32,409 nt of DNA from Deltaproteobacteria bacterium (GCA_009668975.1 SBEG01000035.1:1-32409), one strand, 5' to 3'; shown: positions 22,241-31,410, counted from the stretch's first letter. The notes: generated by a model from the sequence alone, not told the origin. Translations and numbers: made by a program.

Positions 22241-22407
22241 AAAAAGGGAGACCGGTTTCCGATCTCCCCCCAGCGGCTAAACTTTGATTAACTTCTCTTG
22301 TCATGCCTTGCTTATCTTACCTGTTTTGCCGCTTCGTGTATTACCACGAGGGCTAGAGCAGAGCCCGTTACTGCTTCAGGAGTAAGGTATGGCATGTTCG
22401 CCGCTGT
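22241..22407 (-). ncRNA. Structured small RNA gene (about 165 nt) with own promoter and terminator
   Basis: The transcript would start near 22407, 7 bp after TACAAT (22419-22414), which is paired with TTGACA (22442-22437) at a 17-bp spacing. It would end at a terminator with stem GGGAGA/TCTCCC (22246-22251/22263-22268) followed by TTTTT. The body folds with outer CAGCGG/CCGCTG (22271-22276/22401-22406), then CATGCC/GGCATG (22302-22307/22391-22396) and CTTA-CCTG/CAGG-TAAG (22316-22323/22377-22386). Two adjacent inner hairpins are GGGCT/AGCCC (22350-22354/22362-22366) and TCGTG/CACGA (22334-22338/22345-22349). No open frame spans it. The class is not recognised with certainty. A phage antisense RNA such as C4 has a comparable two-hairpin layout. 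Confidence 0.7.
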
Positions 22408-22424
22408 TTAATAATTGTATCAAT

Positions 22425-22532
22425 CTAGTAATCAGCTGTCAAGCGACAATCTGCATAAGCTTTGTCGAACAGGCGCATCAACTCCAAGTTCTGAGAGCTC
22501 TCTCCCACAGGTCGAAACCTTCTTTCGTTCAT
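22425..22532 (-). CDS. Possible small protein (35 aa) upstream of the sRNA
   Basis: An open frame starting MNERRFRPVGESSQNLEL and ending ADCRLTADY reads leftward and stops 18 bp before the sRNA body. The sRNA promoter lies in its 3' end. The frame is open for about 36 further codons upstream (through VSTRRGGVSRSYEVIPHRK) without a good start. No clear ribosome-binding site is seen. It may be the remnant of a larger gene or coincidental. Confidence 0.3.
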   Translation of the reverse strand: MNERRFRPVGESSQNLELMRLFDKAYADCRLTADY

Positions 22533-22994
22533 GCTCGTTGTCTTCTCAACGGAGAGTGCTAACTTGCGGTGTGGAATAACTTCATAGCTTCGGGAAACAC
22601 CTCCACGCCGAGTTGAAACCCGAACCGTTTTTACGAAGGGTTATTTCAGCGTTTTTTATCAAGGGTTTACTAAAACCAGTGATAATGGAAAACCCCTCTT
22701 TCCTCTGTCTTAATTCGATATAAAATCAGATCATGCCGTCATATATGACTGTTTCGCAAGGTATGGCGGATATAGTTGACGGTTTTTATCCCTTCCCCTC
22801 AGTCTGCTTCCTCATTTTACCTCGTAAAATCAGCCTATTGAGTTTTGTAGCTCTACTAGGTTCATCCGGCACAGTAGTTGCGAAGTCTCTCATGGCAGTA
22901 TTTAGGCACTGTCGCGACTTCTGCAAGGGTGGATATATTGAAATATTTTCCTGTGTGCAGTTGGAAAGTTCGGAAACTTCAAGGATTATATTGC
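22533..22994. other. Intergenic stretch before the mechanosensitive channel gene
   Basis: Apart from the open frame extending leftward to about 22640, I see no supported gene. A plus-strand open frame (22733-23002) lacks a ribosome-binding site and protein-like composition. The channel promoter probably lies here. Confidence 0.4.
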
Positions 22995-25403
22995 ATGATT
23001 AAGCTCATCACTGTTCTTACGGCTTTCTTGGGCCGCTGGAAGAGAACGTTCGCCATGGTCTTCGCGGTTTTACTTTTGGCTGTCTTTGCAGTCTACTCGC
23101 CTGCCTCTGCCCAGGCATCTAAGCTGATGAACATTACTCAGGCGAATACCGCGGAAAGCGAAAAGGAGTCAAAGGAACTGACTCCTGATCAGCAGCGGAA
23201 AAATGCAAAACTCGCGCTGACAGAGGCGCAGAGGGACCGGGAACGGATGCTCGGCGCATCGCGAGGCATTTCCCGGCAGGATGCACAAGAACGCTACCGT
23301 CTCCTCGATGGGTTGGTTACTGCATTCAACTCCCACATTTACCTTATTGACGAACGCGAAGAATTGCGACGTACCAGAACAGCCGTCGAGCATAAAGCAA
23401 AGAGTTGGACAGGCTTTCCTGAGCCGCCTCCCTATTCAATTCTGCGTGTTGACGAGCTAATGGGCTCAGTGCAGTCTGCCCGAGCCAAGGCGCAGGGTCT
23501 CAGCGCGAACCAGGAGCTTCTGGCCCAACAGATCGCACAATACAGAGAAACGGCAAGGCAAGCTCAGGAAATGGAACGCCAGGCCGCCGATGAGTATGAG
23601 AGCGCTCGATCATCCGAAGAGCGAGTGATTGCCTCGTGGCAGAAGGAACTGATGGGTTTTCGGGCACGTAACGCCGATGCAGTGGCGGTGTCGATAGCTC
23701 TACGACATGAGGTGCTGGCTGAGCGACTTGGTATTGCAAGGGTAGAACTCGAGCTGTTGGAGCGGCAACTGGCGGAAGCCAGAAAGAGGATGGTTTTCAG
23801 GCGGGCAGACTTGAACAAGGCGCTGGCTGACCTGACGTCAAGCCGCGAAAGTCTCGAACAGGAGTTGGCGGATTCACTGGTCCGCGATGCCCGCAACAGG
23901 AGCGAACTGACTCGGTCGCGGCAGGAGTTGGATTCATTCGCTCTTCGACATGGCAAAGGAAAAGCATCCTCACAGATAGTGGCGCGACGTGACGTTCTTG
24001 AAGCCCGGAATCGCTCTGCGCTGGCATGGGTGGAGAGCTCGAGATTTGAAATTGAGGTCGTTTCGTCACTCGTTGCAATGAACAAGTCATCTAGTTCTTT
24101 ATGGGAAAAACGATATGCTGCAATTACCGGAAGCGATGCTGAAAAGCAACGCGCTATCCTGGGCCAGTTTCGAAAGAGCCGGGAACAGCTCAAGCCTTGG
24201 CTGGAGTATACAAATCAACAACTGGTATTGTATGAGTCAGCCGATCGTGAACAGGAATCACGGCTGGACAAAAATGGCGAGCAAGGCCCGGCCCGCGCCG
24301 CAGAGCAAGATCTGCAAGCGGCGCTGCGTTTCCAGCGGCAGTTGGCCGAACGGCTGAATGCCGCCGTCAAACAGGTGGATCTGGAACGGCGATCGTGGGT
24401 GGAAGATATGGAAAGCGCCCAGCAGTCACGCAGCCTCACGGACAGTGCCCGTGACTGGTTCGGGACGTTATCGGACATTCTCCGGCGAGTCTGGCGTTTC
24501 GAGCTGTTCACAATCAAGGACTCCATGGAAGTGGCGGGGCAGAAAGTTGTCACTTCACGAGGGATTACGGTCGGCAAGAGTGTTGGCGCGCTGATCCTTT
24601 TTATAGTCGGCTACTTGATCGCAGCGTTTTTGGGCCGCAGAGTCCAACGAATTTTGGTTGCCCGCTTTGGCGTCGGTATGCATCAGTCCAACGTCATACG
24701 CCGCTGGCTATTGGCACTGACCATCTTCATCCTGTTGATCATCACATTGAACCTCGTGCGAATCCCGCTCACCGTATTTGCCTTCCTTGGCGGTGCTTTG
24801 GCCATTGGCGTGGGTTTTGGAACCCAGACCCACATCAAGAATTTCATTAGCGGCATACTGATTCTGCTCGAACGCAATATTAAGGTGGGGGATACCATAG
24901 ATGTGGATGGTGTGGTGGGTAGAATCGTCACAGTGGACATCAGGGCCTCGACCGTCCTTGGTTTCGATGGTGTTGAGACGGTGATTCCGAACTCGACTTT
25001 TCTTGAAAACAAGGTGACCAACTGGACCCATACCAATGCCAGGCTGCGCCGGATTGTGCGAGTCGGGGTAGCCTATGGTTCACCGGCAACAAGGGTGCGA
25101 GACATCCTTGCCGAGTGCGGAAACGATCATGGCCTAATTCTGAAAAATCCGCCCCCTGAGGTTTTTTTTGAGGAGTTTGGCGACAATTCCCTGATTTTTG
25201 CTCTATTCTACTGGATCGATTATGGTCCGGAGGTAAATCCGATGCATGTGGCCAGCGATCTTCGTTTCATGATTGATAAACGCTTTGCAGAGGAGCAAAT
25301 TGTTCTTGCTTTTCCCCAGCGTGATATTCATCTTGACAGCGCACAACCGCTTCGCATTGAGGTTGTGTCCCCACCCGGAAATAAATCCGGTCCAGCAGTC
25401 TAA
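22995..25403 (+). CDS. Large MscS/KefA-type mechanosensitive channel
   Basis: The 802-residue inner-membrane protein starts with a signal peptide (VFAVLLLAVFAVYSPASAQA). A long periplasmic, glutamine- and arginine-rich coiled-coil region runs to about residue 520, as in MscK/KefA-type proteins. Membrane helices follow at about 528-550 (VGALILFIVGYLIAAFLG) and 571-590, with the pore helix at about 592-615 (GGALAIGVGFGTQTHIKNFISG). The MscS beta domain (NIKVGDTIDVDGVVGRI, DGVETVIPNSTFL, VGVAYGS) and the C-terminal cytoplasmic part ending FPQRDIHLDS complete it. It opens on membrane tension to protect from osmotic downshock. ATG 22995, with AAGGA 9 nt upstream, is preferred over an open-frame extension without signal character. 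Confidence 0.9.
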   Translation: MIKLITVLTAFLGRWKRTFAMVFAVLLLAVFAVYSPASAQASKLMNITQANTAESEKESKELTPDQQRKNAKLALTEAQRDRERMLGASRGISRQDAQERYRLLDGLVTAFNSHIYLIDEREELRRTRTAVEHKAKSWTGFPEPPPYSILRVDELMGSVQSARAKAQGLSANQELLAQQIAQYRETARQAQEMERQAADEYESARSSEERVIASWQKELMGFRARNADAVAVSIALRHEVLAERLGIARVELELLERQLAEARKRMVFRRADLNKALADLTSSRESLEQELADSLVRDARNRSELTRSRQELDSFALRHGKGKASSQIVARRDVLEARNRSALAWVESSRFEIEVVSSLVAMNKSSSSLWEKRYAAITGSDAEKQRAILGQFRKSREQLKPWLEYTNQQLVLYESADREQESRLDKNGEQGPARAAEQDLQAALRFQRQLAERLNAAVKQVDLERRSWVEDMESAQQSRSLTDSARDWFGTLSDILRRVWRFELFTIKDSMEVAGQKVVTSRGITVGKSVGALILFIVGYLIAAFLGRRVQRILVARFGVGMHQSNVIRRWLLALTIFILLIITLNLVRIPLTVFAFLGGALAIGVGFGTQTHIKNFISGILILLERNIKVGDTIDVDGVVGRIVTVDIRASTVLGFDGVETVIPNSTFLENKVTNWTHTNARLRRIVRVGVAYGSPATRVRDILAECGNDHGLILKNPPPEVFFEEFGDNSLIFALFYWIDYGPEVNPMHVASDLRFMIDKRFAEEQIVLAFPQRDIHLDSAQPLRIEVVSPPGNKSGPAV

Positions 25404-25484
25404 TTGGCCTTCTCCGGTAAGTACACAACATTTTTTGTAATAAAATGTGCTTATTCAGAAACGGTCTTGCTTGAGAACGGCAAA

Positions 25485-26045
25485 TTACCAGGTTCTGAAG
25501 TTTCCCGAATCGATGTGGACAAAACCGGTTTGCGGATAATATCCGACGCCGCCGTACTGGAGGCTCAGTGCGGCTGTTCGTAAATTCTTCAACGATACAT
25601 GCGGGATGAAGAAATCGAGGGCCTTGCCGAGTTTGTGAAGGCTGTTGTCAGCCACTTTTCTGCCTTTCTGCTGCAGCAGCAAATTGTACTCGGGCGACCT
25701 GTATCCGGAAATGATATGGATTTCATTGTCCCCGCCGAACTGGTTGTCGACAGTGTTCAAATATTCAATGACAGCAGTATCCATGTTGATTGTCTGGTTG
25801 GTGTGATGGCAGCGTAATAACCAGTTCAAGTCCTTGAGCGCCTCCATGTCATATTCATTTTCCTGAGTCCGGTATGTTACCGTCAACCTCTCACTGGTAT
25901 GGACATTGTAAAGCGAAAGTTTTCCTTCGGGGTTTTCCGCGGTGAATGTGGTATTTGCCATGGCAGGTTTCGCCCCGAAAAACATCAAGGCGCTGGCCAA
26001 TGAATACTTAAGAAAAGTCCTTCTGGTTGCAGAGATATGAAACAT
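25485..26045 (-). CDS. Tat-exported DUF882/YcbK-type peptidase (MepK-like)
   Basis: The 186-residue protein has a twin-arginine signal peptide (ATRRTFLKYSLASALMFFGA, cleavage near PAMA). A domain with the LAS metallopeptidase pattern follows: SGYRSPEYN, SLHKLGKALDFF (HxxGxAxD) and the C-terminal histidine in GFVHIDSG. The family is the YcbK/MepK type, which cleaves peptidoglycan cross-links in the periplasm. The ATG at 26045 is the first codon of the signal peptide. It stands alone, convergent with the channel gene. Confidence 0.88.
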   Translation of the reverse strand: MFHISATRRTFLKYSLASALMFFGAKPAMANTTFTAENPEGKLSLYNVHTSERLTVTYRTQENEYDMEALKDLNWLLRCHHTNQTINMDTAVIEYLNTVDNQFGGDNEIHIISGYRSPEYNLLLQQKGRKVADNSLHKLGKALDFFIPHVSLKNLRTAALSLQYGGVGYYPQTGFVHIDSGNFRTW

Positions 26046-26380
26046 TCGATTACTCCTGAAATGTAATTGTTCCGGATGGAAGGAAGGTAACTGACAAGTA
26101 GGCCGTTACATAAACGAAACAAATATATAGCAGATACTTGGCTTGATTGTCAACTTCATGAGAAACTTGACACAGACGGTTCATTTTCTCAGCAGCTTAA
26201 TTCTTAAGTTTATCCAATTGCCTGGCTCAGAAAAAAGAAAAAGATTGCCGGGGTGGCCAGCAAACCTTTTCTTGGATATAATTTGACCATTGGTTTTATA
26301 CCTCGAGGGTAACTGGCTTGTGAAACATTTTCGTAAAAAGACATGCGCCCGAGGTTTTTCGAAATCTTCCGGAGGAACTC
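26046..26380. other. Intergenic stretch with probable divergent promoters
   Basis: This is AT-rich non-coding sequence between two divergent genes. TATAAT at 26277-26282 could be the -10 box for the rightward small gene, though no good -35 box is seen. No gene is supported. Confidence 0.4.
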
Positions 26381-26572
26381 ATGAAAGAAATCAAGGTAAT
26401 TTTCATAGATGATTCAGTGGGCTTCGTGAAAGAAGCCCAGCTAAATGCGCTCATTACCGCCGGCAAAATTAAATCTTTTCTCCGCTCAAGTGGCTGGGTC
26501 AGGGTCGGTATCGATCCGGTTCGCGAAATCAGGTACCAAGGGCGGGACCGAAGAAAAGTTAACGAAGGATAG
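26381..26572 (+). CDS. GSU3473-type small conserved protein (63 aa)
   Basis: The small protein reads MKEIKVIFIDDSVGFVKEAQ, then LNALITAGKIKSFLRSSGWVRVGIDPVREIRYQGRDRRK. This fits the small family named after GSU3473 of Geobacter, with a D-x-S-x-G segment, GKIxxFxRSxGWVxxGxDPxR and a C-terminal YxGxDRR. I recall the family from Geobacter-like bacteria; its function is unknown. GGAGGAACTC before the ATG is a good ribosome-binding site. It stands alone, convergent with the DAHP synthase gene. Confidence 0.8.
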   Translation: MKEIKVIFIDDSVGFVKEAQLNALITAGKIKSFLRSSGWVRVGIDPVREIRYQGRDRRKVNEG

Positions 26573-26638
26573 CAGGCAAGGAGTAATTCCCGGAAACAGT
26601 TCAAACATCTTCCAGAACCTCTGGCAATAGCAACCTGA

Positions 26639-27709
26639 TTACTGGGCCACCGTTCTTCCTCCACAGGCCTTGAGACGGCCATGGGCACGACGAAGCATTT
26701 CTTCCGTTGTTTTCCAGTCAATGCACTTGTCAGTGATAGACACACCGTATTTCATCATCGCGGCATTCTGCGGCATCGGTTGATTTCCCGCCTCAAGGTT
26801 ACTTTCGATCATCACTGAAGAAATATTCCTCTGACCTGCAACGATCTGGTCGATCACTTGCTCAAGCACGAAGGGCTGTTTTTCATGGTTTTTCTCTGAA
26901 TTACCGTGGCTGCAGTCTACCATGATGCTGGGGTGGAGTTCCGCCTTGAGCATCAGTTCTGTGGCTTTCTGGATATCCTCCGGCAGATAGTTCGGTTTCT
27001 TTGTTCCGCCCCGTAAAACCATATGGACATCGCTGTTGCCGGTGGTCTGGATGATCGCGGTCCTGCCTTCCTTGTTGATGCCGAGGAAGCTGTGGGAATG
27101 GAGTGCCGATTTCATGGCATCGATGGCGATTTGAAGATTGCCGTCTGTGCCGTTCTTGAAGCCGACCGGGAAGGAGAGCCCGCTGGCCATTTCGCGATGC
27201 GTCTGTGATTCGGTGGTGCGTGCGCCGATCGCTCCCCAGCAGAGCAGGTCAGCCAGATACTCGGGAGTGATCGGATCGAGCATTTCCGTGGCAACGGGCA
27301 GACCCATTTCATTGATGGTGCACAGCAGCCTCCGTGCGATACCCAGTCCTTTGGAAATCTGATGAGTCCCATTCATGTCCGGATCGTTGATCAGTCCCTT
27401 CCAGCCGATGGTGGTCCGAGGTTTTTCGAAGTAGACCCGCATGACAATGAGCAGCTGGTCGGACAATTCCTCCGAGAGACGAGACAGTTTTTCGGCATAT
27501 TCGAGTGCGGCCTTCGTATCGTGGATGGAACAGGGACCCACCACAACCATGAGACGGGGGTCGAGGCCGCGCAGGATGTTTTTGATATGGCGACGGCTGG
27601 TGTTGACGAATTCCGCTGTCTCGTCCGAAGCGGGGAATACCTGCCTCAGGTCGGTGGGGGCGATAATCGGGGTAATACTCCTGATTTTCAGATTGTTGGT
27701 CTTGATCAT
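26639..27709 (-). CDS. 3-deoxy-7-phosphoheptulonate (DAHP) synthase, AroFGH class I
   Basis: The 356-residue enzyme condenses phosphoenolpyruvate and erythrose 4-phosphate, the first step of aromatic amino-acid synthesis. Motifs in order are VVVGPCSIHD, MRVYFEKPRTTIGWKGLINDP, ATEMLDPITPEYLADLLCWGAIGARTTESQ, SFPVGFKNGTDG, MVDCSHGNS and the late IESNLEAGNQ. Length matches the E. coli AroF/G/H type. The frame runs back to a TTG at 27775 at the phosphofructokinase stop; ATG 27709 (MIKTNNLKIRS) fits the family start and has AAGGA about 11 nt upstream. It follows phosphofructokinase in the same direction, 62 bp apart. Which aromatic amino acid inhibits it cannot be read. Confidence 0.93.
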   Translation of the reverse strand: MIKTNNLKIRSITPIIAPTDLRQVFPASDETAEFVNTSRRHIKNILRGLDPRLMVVVGPCSIHDTKAALEYAEKLSRLSEELSDQLLIVMRVYFEKPRTTIGWKGLINDPDMNGTHQISKGLGIARRLLCTINEMGLPVATEMLDPITPEYLADLLCWGAIGARTTESQTHREMASGLSFPVGFKNGTDGNLQIAIDAMKSALHSHSFLGINKEGRTAIIQTTGNSDVHMVLRGGTKKPNYLPEDIQKATELMLKAELHPSIMVDCSHGNSEKNHEKQPFVLEQVIDQIVAGQRNISSVMIESNLEAGNQPMPQNAAMMKYGVSITDKCIDWKTTEEMLRRAHGRLKACGGRTVAQ

Positions 27710-27771
27710 GCGGTGAGCGTTCCTTTTAGGTTTTATTGATACTTCAAGTTCTGTCGTGAAAAATATTTGCG

Positions 27772-28944
27772 TCAATAAAGAAACATCGGCTTCCCGAGCA
27801 CATGACGGATTTTCGGCTGATATTCATTTATGTCATACAGTTCCGTTACATCCACACGCTTCTGTCCCTGCATGATGGTGCTGATCGGTATATGGACGTA
27901 GGTCCCGCCCTGGAGGGCCACCATGCGTCCTGACATTCCCTCGATCACAAGATCCATGGCCATATTGGCATAATTGAAAGCCGCCATCAGGTCCAGTGAG
28001 TCCGGGGCGCCGGAGCGCATGAGATAGGACAGTTGCTGGTAGATGATGTGGGAACCGGTAAGCTGTTTGACCGCTTCGCTCACCGCAACGCCGATACCGC
28101 CGAGTTTTTTGTGCCCGTAGGCATCTTCCTGTCCGTATTCGATGATCTGTCCACCAATCATGGTGGCGCCTTCCGAGATGGTTACCATGGCGTAGTTGCT
28201 GGGGTTGGCCTTCTTGTCTTCCACCAGGAAGCGGGCGAGTTTCTCCACATCAAAGGGAACCTCCGAGATCAGGGCTCGATCCACACCGGAGAGATAGGCG
28301 GTGATGAGTGAGGTTTCCCCGGAGTTGCGGCCGAACAGTTCGACGATGGCGATGCGTTCGTGAGAGCCGGCACTGGTACGCAGATTATGGATAAAGTTGA
28401 CGCTGCGGGTTACCGCGGTGGAAAAGCCGATACAGAAATCTGTCCCGAAGACATCGTTGTCCATGGTTTTGGGAATTGCCACAACCGGGAAACCTTCCCG
28501 GTGCAGCCGTTCCGCATAGCTCAGGGTGTCGTCTCCGCCGATGGGTATCAAGGCGTTAATTCCAAGGTGGTCGAGAACCGAGAGGATATGCGGGGTAAAG
28601 TCATACTTGTTTTTCGAGGAAAGATCGTGCTCCGTGGTCCGGAGGAACTCCGGGATTTCCGCGGCGCTCACCCTGGCGGGGTTGGTCCTGCTGGTGTGGA
28701 GAAAGGTGCCGCCGGTCCTGTCCACGGTACGGACCGCCTGGCGGTCAAGATGGACCATGTTCTTTTCTGCCGAGGCCGGGTCTGCCGGGTTGAATTCGAG
28801 CAGGCCTTTCCAGCCACGCCGGATGCCGATTACCCGGTAGCCGTTTTCAATCGCTCGATATACCAGGGTCTTCAATGCGGGGTTAAGTCCCGGGACATCG
28901 CCGCCGCCGGTGAGAATGGCCACAGTCTTATGATGTGCGCTCAT
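27772..28944 (-). CDS. 6-phosphofructokinase, probably pyrophosphate-dependent
   Basis: The 390-residue enzyme phosphorylates fructose 6-phosphate in glycolysis. It has the N-terminal glycine loop LTGGGDVPGLN, the phosphoryl-donor site IPIGGDDTLSYA and the catalytic IPKTMDND. ELFGRNSG and the late segment complete the domain. The second D in GGDDT and the K in PKTMDND occupy the positions that, by established PFK comparisons, mark pyrophosphate rather than ATP use (ATP enzymes have GGDGS and PGTIDND). ATG 28944, 6 nt after AAGGA, is the start; the longer frame upstream has no support. Overlap with DAHP synthase is avoided by the start chosen there. The reaction would be reversible if PPi is used. 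Confidence 0.9.
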   Translation of the reverse strand: MSAHHKTVAILTGGGDVPGLNPALKTLVYRAIENGYRVIGIRRGWKGLLEFNPADPASAEKNMVHLDRQAVRTVDRTGGTFLHTSRTNPARVSAAEIPEFLRTTEHDLSSKNKYDFTPHILSVLDHLGINALIPIGGDDTLSYAERLHREGFPVVAIPKTMDNDVFGTDFCIGFSTAVTRSVNFIHNLRTSAGSHERIAIVELFGRNSGETSLITAYLSGVDRALISEVPFDVEKLARFLVEDKKANPSNYAMVTISEGATMIGGQIIEYGQEDAYGHKKLGGIGVAVSEAVKQLTGSHIIYQQLSYLMRSGAPDSLDLMAAFNYANMAMDLVIEGMSGRMVALQGGTYVHIPISTIMQGQKRVDVTELYDINEYQPKIRHVLGKPMFLY

Positions 28945-29117
28945 ACACATTCCTTTGTCAGACCAGTAGATGGTTATCCCGGAAACGATCTGATCCGGGG
29001 CAAGATTTGAAAATTCTAGCACAGGATTTGACTTCTGTGTCAATTTTTCCCGGGATCAGCGCTTGATTCCGTGTCATGATGACGGCATACTGCAAGAAAC
29101 AAACGAAGGAGGTTGCC

Positions 29118-30248
29118 GTGTATTCACTGGAAAATGCTTTTAAATCGCTATTCGAGATCAATATGGGGGTTGTTCCCGGGGAACGAATCCTTGTGTTCAG
29201 CGATATCGTCCGTCCCGGCGAGGAACTCTCACCGTCGGAAGCTGACCGGCGACGGAGACTCCTGGAAGTGGCTCGCGAGGCGGCGACGTTTGCCGATAAG
29301 GTATTCGGGAACTGCAGTTTTATCTCCTTTGACGCCACCGCGGCTTCTGGTGCCGAGCCCCCCGAGGCACTCTGGCGAGGAGCTTTCGGTGACAGTGTCG
29401 TCGAAATGCTGAAAACGGAGGAAATCTTCCACGCACTCCTCGCAAAAAAGGCCACTGCCGAACAGTTGGCACGAGCGGAAGAGATCGTGCTGGCCGGTGG
29501 GCAAAGCGTTGTGAAGGTGGTGATTGCCCTGTCCAATAATTCGACCAGCCATACCCGCTTCCGCTCCCTGTTGAACCAGGCCGGCTGCCGTTTCGCCAGT
29601 CTACCCCACTTTGATCCGGAAATGTTCTTTACTTCCATGCGGGTCGATTGGCATCAGCTTTCCGAGCGGACGAACCGGCTGGCGGAGCGAATCAACCGTG
29701 CGGTGGAGATTCGGGTCGAGTCCGGGAACGGCACTCACATGAAATTCGGCAAACGGGGCAGGACGGCGGCGGGCGATGACGGGCTTCTCACGGCACCCGG
29801 AAGCTTTGGCAACCTCCCTGCGGGCGAGGTCTACCTTGCCCCCGTGGAAGGTACCAGCGAGGGGGTAATGGTTCTTGAGTATGCTCCGATGCGGAAACTG
29901 TCCTCTCCACTGCGCTTAATTGTTCGTGATGGCAAGGTGTCGGATATTCTTGGAGATGAGCCTTTCCGTGCCTTCCTGGAAGATAAATTTGCCCTGAGCC
30001 CCCTGAACCGGAATATCGCCGAGTTGGGCATCGGGACCAATGATCGTGCCAGCCGACCGGACAATATCCTTGAGGCGGAAAAAATTCTCGGCACCATTCA
30101 CATTGCCCTGGGAGATAATTCGAGCTTTGGCGGAACCGTGAGCACTCCTTTTCACGAGGACTATGTCTTTTATGGCCCGACCGTGACGGCAATTCTCGAG
30201 GATGGGACTACGGATCTTCTCCTGGATAAAGGGAAACTGGTTATATAG
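29118..30248 (+). CDS. M29-like (thermophilic-type) aminopeptidase
   Basis: The 376-residue metallopeptidase relates to the M29 aminopeptidase T/AmpS group. Conserved blocks are GERILVFSD, the metal-ligand segments VEGTSEG and ELGIGTN, HIALGDNSSFGGT and the late HEDYVFYGPTV. GTG 29118 is the start, with AAGGAGG 5 nt upstream; an ATG 42 bp earlier has no support. It is divergent from phosphofructokinase, so the 173-bp gap holds promoters for both. It would trim peptides in the cytosol. Confidence 0.85.
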   Translation: MYSLENAFKSLFEINMGVVPGERILVFSDIVRPGEELSPSEADRRRRLLEVAREAATFADKVFGNCSFISFDATAASGAEPPEALWRGAFGDSVVEMLKTEEIFHALLAKKATAEQLARAEEIVLAGGQSVVKVVIALSNNSTSHTRFRSLLNQAGCRFASLPHFDPEMFFTSMRVDWHQLSERTNRLAERINRAVEIRVESGNGTHMKFGKRGRTAAGDDGLLTAPGSFGNLPAGEVYLAPVEGTSEGVMVLEYAPMRKLSSPLRLIVRDGKVSDILGDEPFRAFLEDKFALSPLNRNIAELGIGTNDRASRPDNILEAEKILGTIHIALGDNSSFGGTVSTPFHEDYVFYGPTVTAILEDGTTDLLLDKGKLVI

Positions 30249-30342
30249 TGTAACTAGGAGCCTCGCCAGTTGTATCCACCGGAAACAGCAAAAGAAAAAC
30301 TGCTGGATTCTGCCTTCAGATCAGACAAAAAGGAGCTAAACA

Positions 30343-31347
30343 ATGACAGCTGACTTTTTTACCGCAATGATCGTTGAAGAAACGGAAGAAAAAAACTACC
30401 CGATCAGGATTGGCACAAGGTCGGTGAAGGACCTTCCGCCCGGAGAAGTCCTGCTGAAGGTTCATTACTCTTCCCTCAACTACAAGGATGCCCTCTCAGC
30501 CACCGGGCAATTTGGCGTAACCAGAAAATATCCCCATACGCCGGGCATCGATGCTGCCGGTGAAATTGTCGAGTCCAGTGACAGTGCCTTCAAACCGGGT
30601 GACAAGGTGATCGTCACCAGTTACGATCTGGGAATGGATACTCCCGGAGGATTCGGCCAAAACATCAGAGTCCCGGCAAAATGGGTCGTTCCGCTGTCCG
30701 CGGGACTCAGCCTGCGTGAGAGCATGATTCTGGGCACCGCAGGATTAACTGCCGGACTTATGGTGGAGAAACTTGTCCGCAATGGTGTGACGCCGGAGCA
30801 AGGCGAAATCCTCGTTACCGGTGCCACGGGAGGGGTGGGTAGTATTGCCGTCGCCATCCTGGCAAAGGCTGGGTATCGCGTGATCGCTGCGACCGGTAAA
30901 GCTTCACAGAAGGATTATCTTCTCTCGATCGGTGCCGCGGACGTGATTGGACGTGAAGAGGTTTTGCTGAAGGCCGAACGTCCCCTGATGCCGGAGAGAT
31001 GGGCAGGCGTTGTGGATGTGGTGGCTGGCGAGATGCTCGCCGCTGCCATCAAATCGACCCGCTACGGTGGTACTGTCACCTGTTGCGGGCTGGTCGGGTC
31101 ACGGGAGTTCTCCGTGTCCGTGCTGCCGTTCATTCTGCGGGGCGTAAGCCTCCTTGGCGTCGATTCGGTCCAGTGCCCGATGGAACTTCGTCGCATAGTC
31201 TGGAAAAAACTTGCCGGCGAATGGAAACCGGAAAATCTGGATTCTATTGTCCGTGAATGCACGCTAAATAATCTCGAGAAAGAAATCCAGGCAATACTGA
31301 AAGGGCAGCTACGTGGTCGTGTGCTGGTCAACCTGCTGGAGAGTTGA
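30343..31347 (+). CDS. YhdH/AcuI-type MDR oxidoreductase (acryloyl-CoA reductase family)
   Basis: The 334-residue zinc-free medium-chain reductase has the YhdH/YhfP features: VHYSSLNYKDALSATGQ, YPHTPGIDAAGEI and GMDTPGGFGQNIRVPA. The NADPH-binding VTGATGGVGSIAVAILAKAGY and late GVDSVQCP are present. Family members reduce acryloyl-CoA (AcuI) or quinones; the substrate here is not known. AAGGAG lies 9 nt before the ATG. The gene follows the aminopeptidase by 94 bp in the same direction. Confidence 0.9.
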   Translation: MTADFFTAMIVEETEEKNYPIRIGTRSVKDLPPGEVLLKVHYSSLNYKDALSATGQFGVTRKYPHTPGIDAAGEIVESSDSAFKPGDKVIVTSYDLGMDTPGGFGQNIRVPAKWVVPLSAGLSLRESMILGTAGLTAGLMVEKLVRNGVTPEQGEILVTGATGGVGSIAVAILAKAGYRVIAATGKASQKDYLLSIGAADVIGREEVLLKAERPLMPERWAGVVDVVAGEMLAAAIKSTRYGGTVTCCGLVGSREFSVSVLPFILRGVSLLGVDSVQCPMELRRIVWKKLAGEWKPENLDSIVRECTLNNLEKEIQAILKGQLRGRVLVNLLES

Positions 31348-31410
31348 GCCTGAACAGGATGGCAGAGCTTCCTTCCACTAAGGAGCGGTTTTTTATTCCT
31401 GACCAACGAT

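Noticed and set aside
22271..22406. Integron attC site
   Set aside because: Size and nested palindrome fit loosely, but the ends do not carry the RYYYAAC/GTTRRRY core sites, and no integron integrase or cassette is present. The promoter and terminator favour an RNA gene.
22733..23002. 89-codon plus-strand frame before the mechanosensitive channel
   Set aside because: No ribosome-binding site, no recognisable domain, and it overlaps the better-supported channel start at 22995.
23564..24193. 209-codon minus-strand frame within the channel gene
   Set aside because: Antisense to the coiled-coil region of the channel; serine- and arginine-rich composition is the mirror of its codons.
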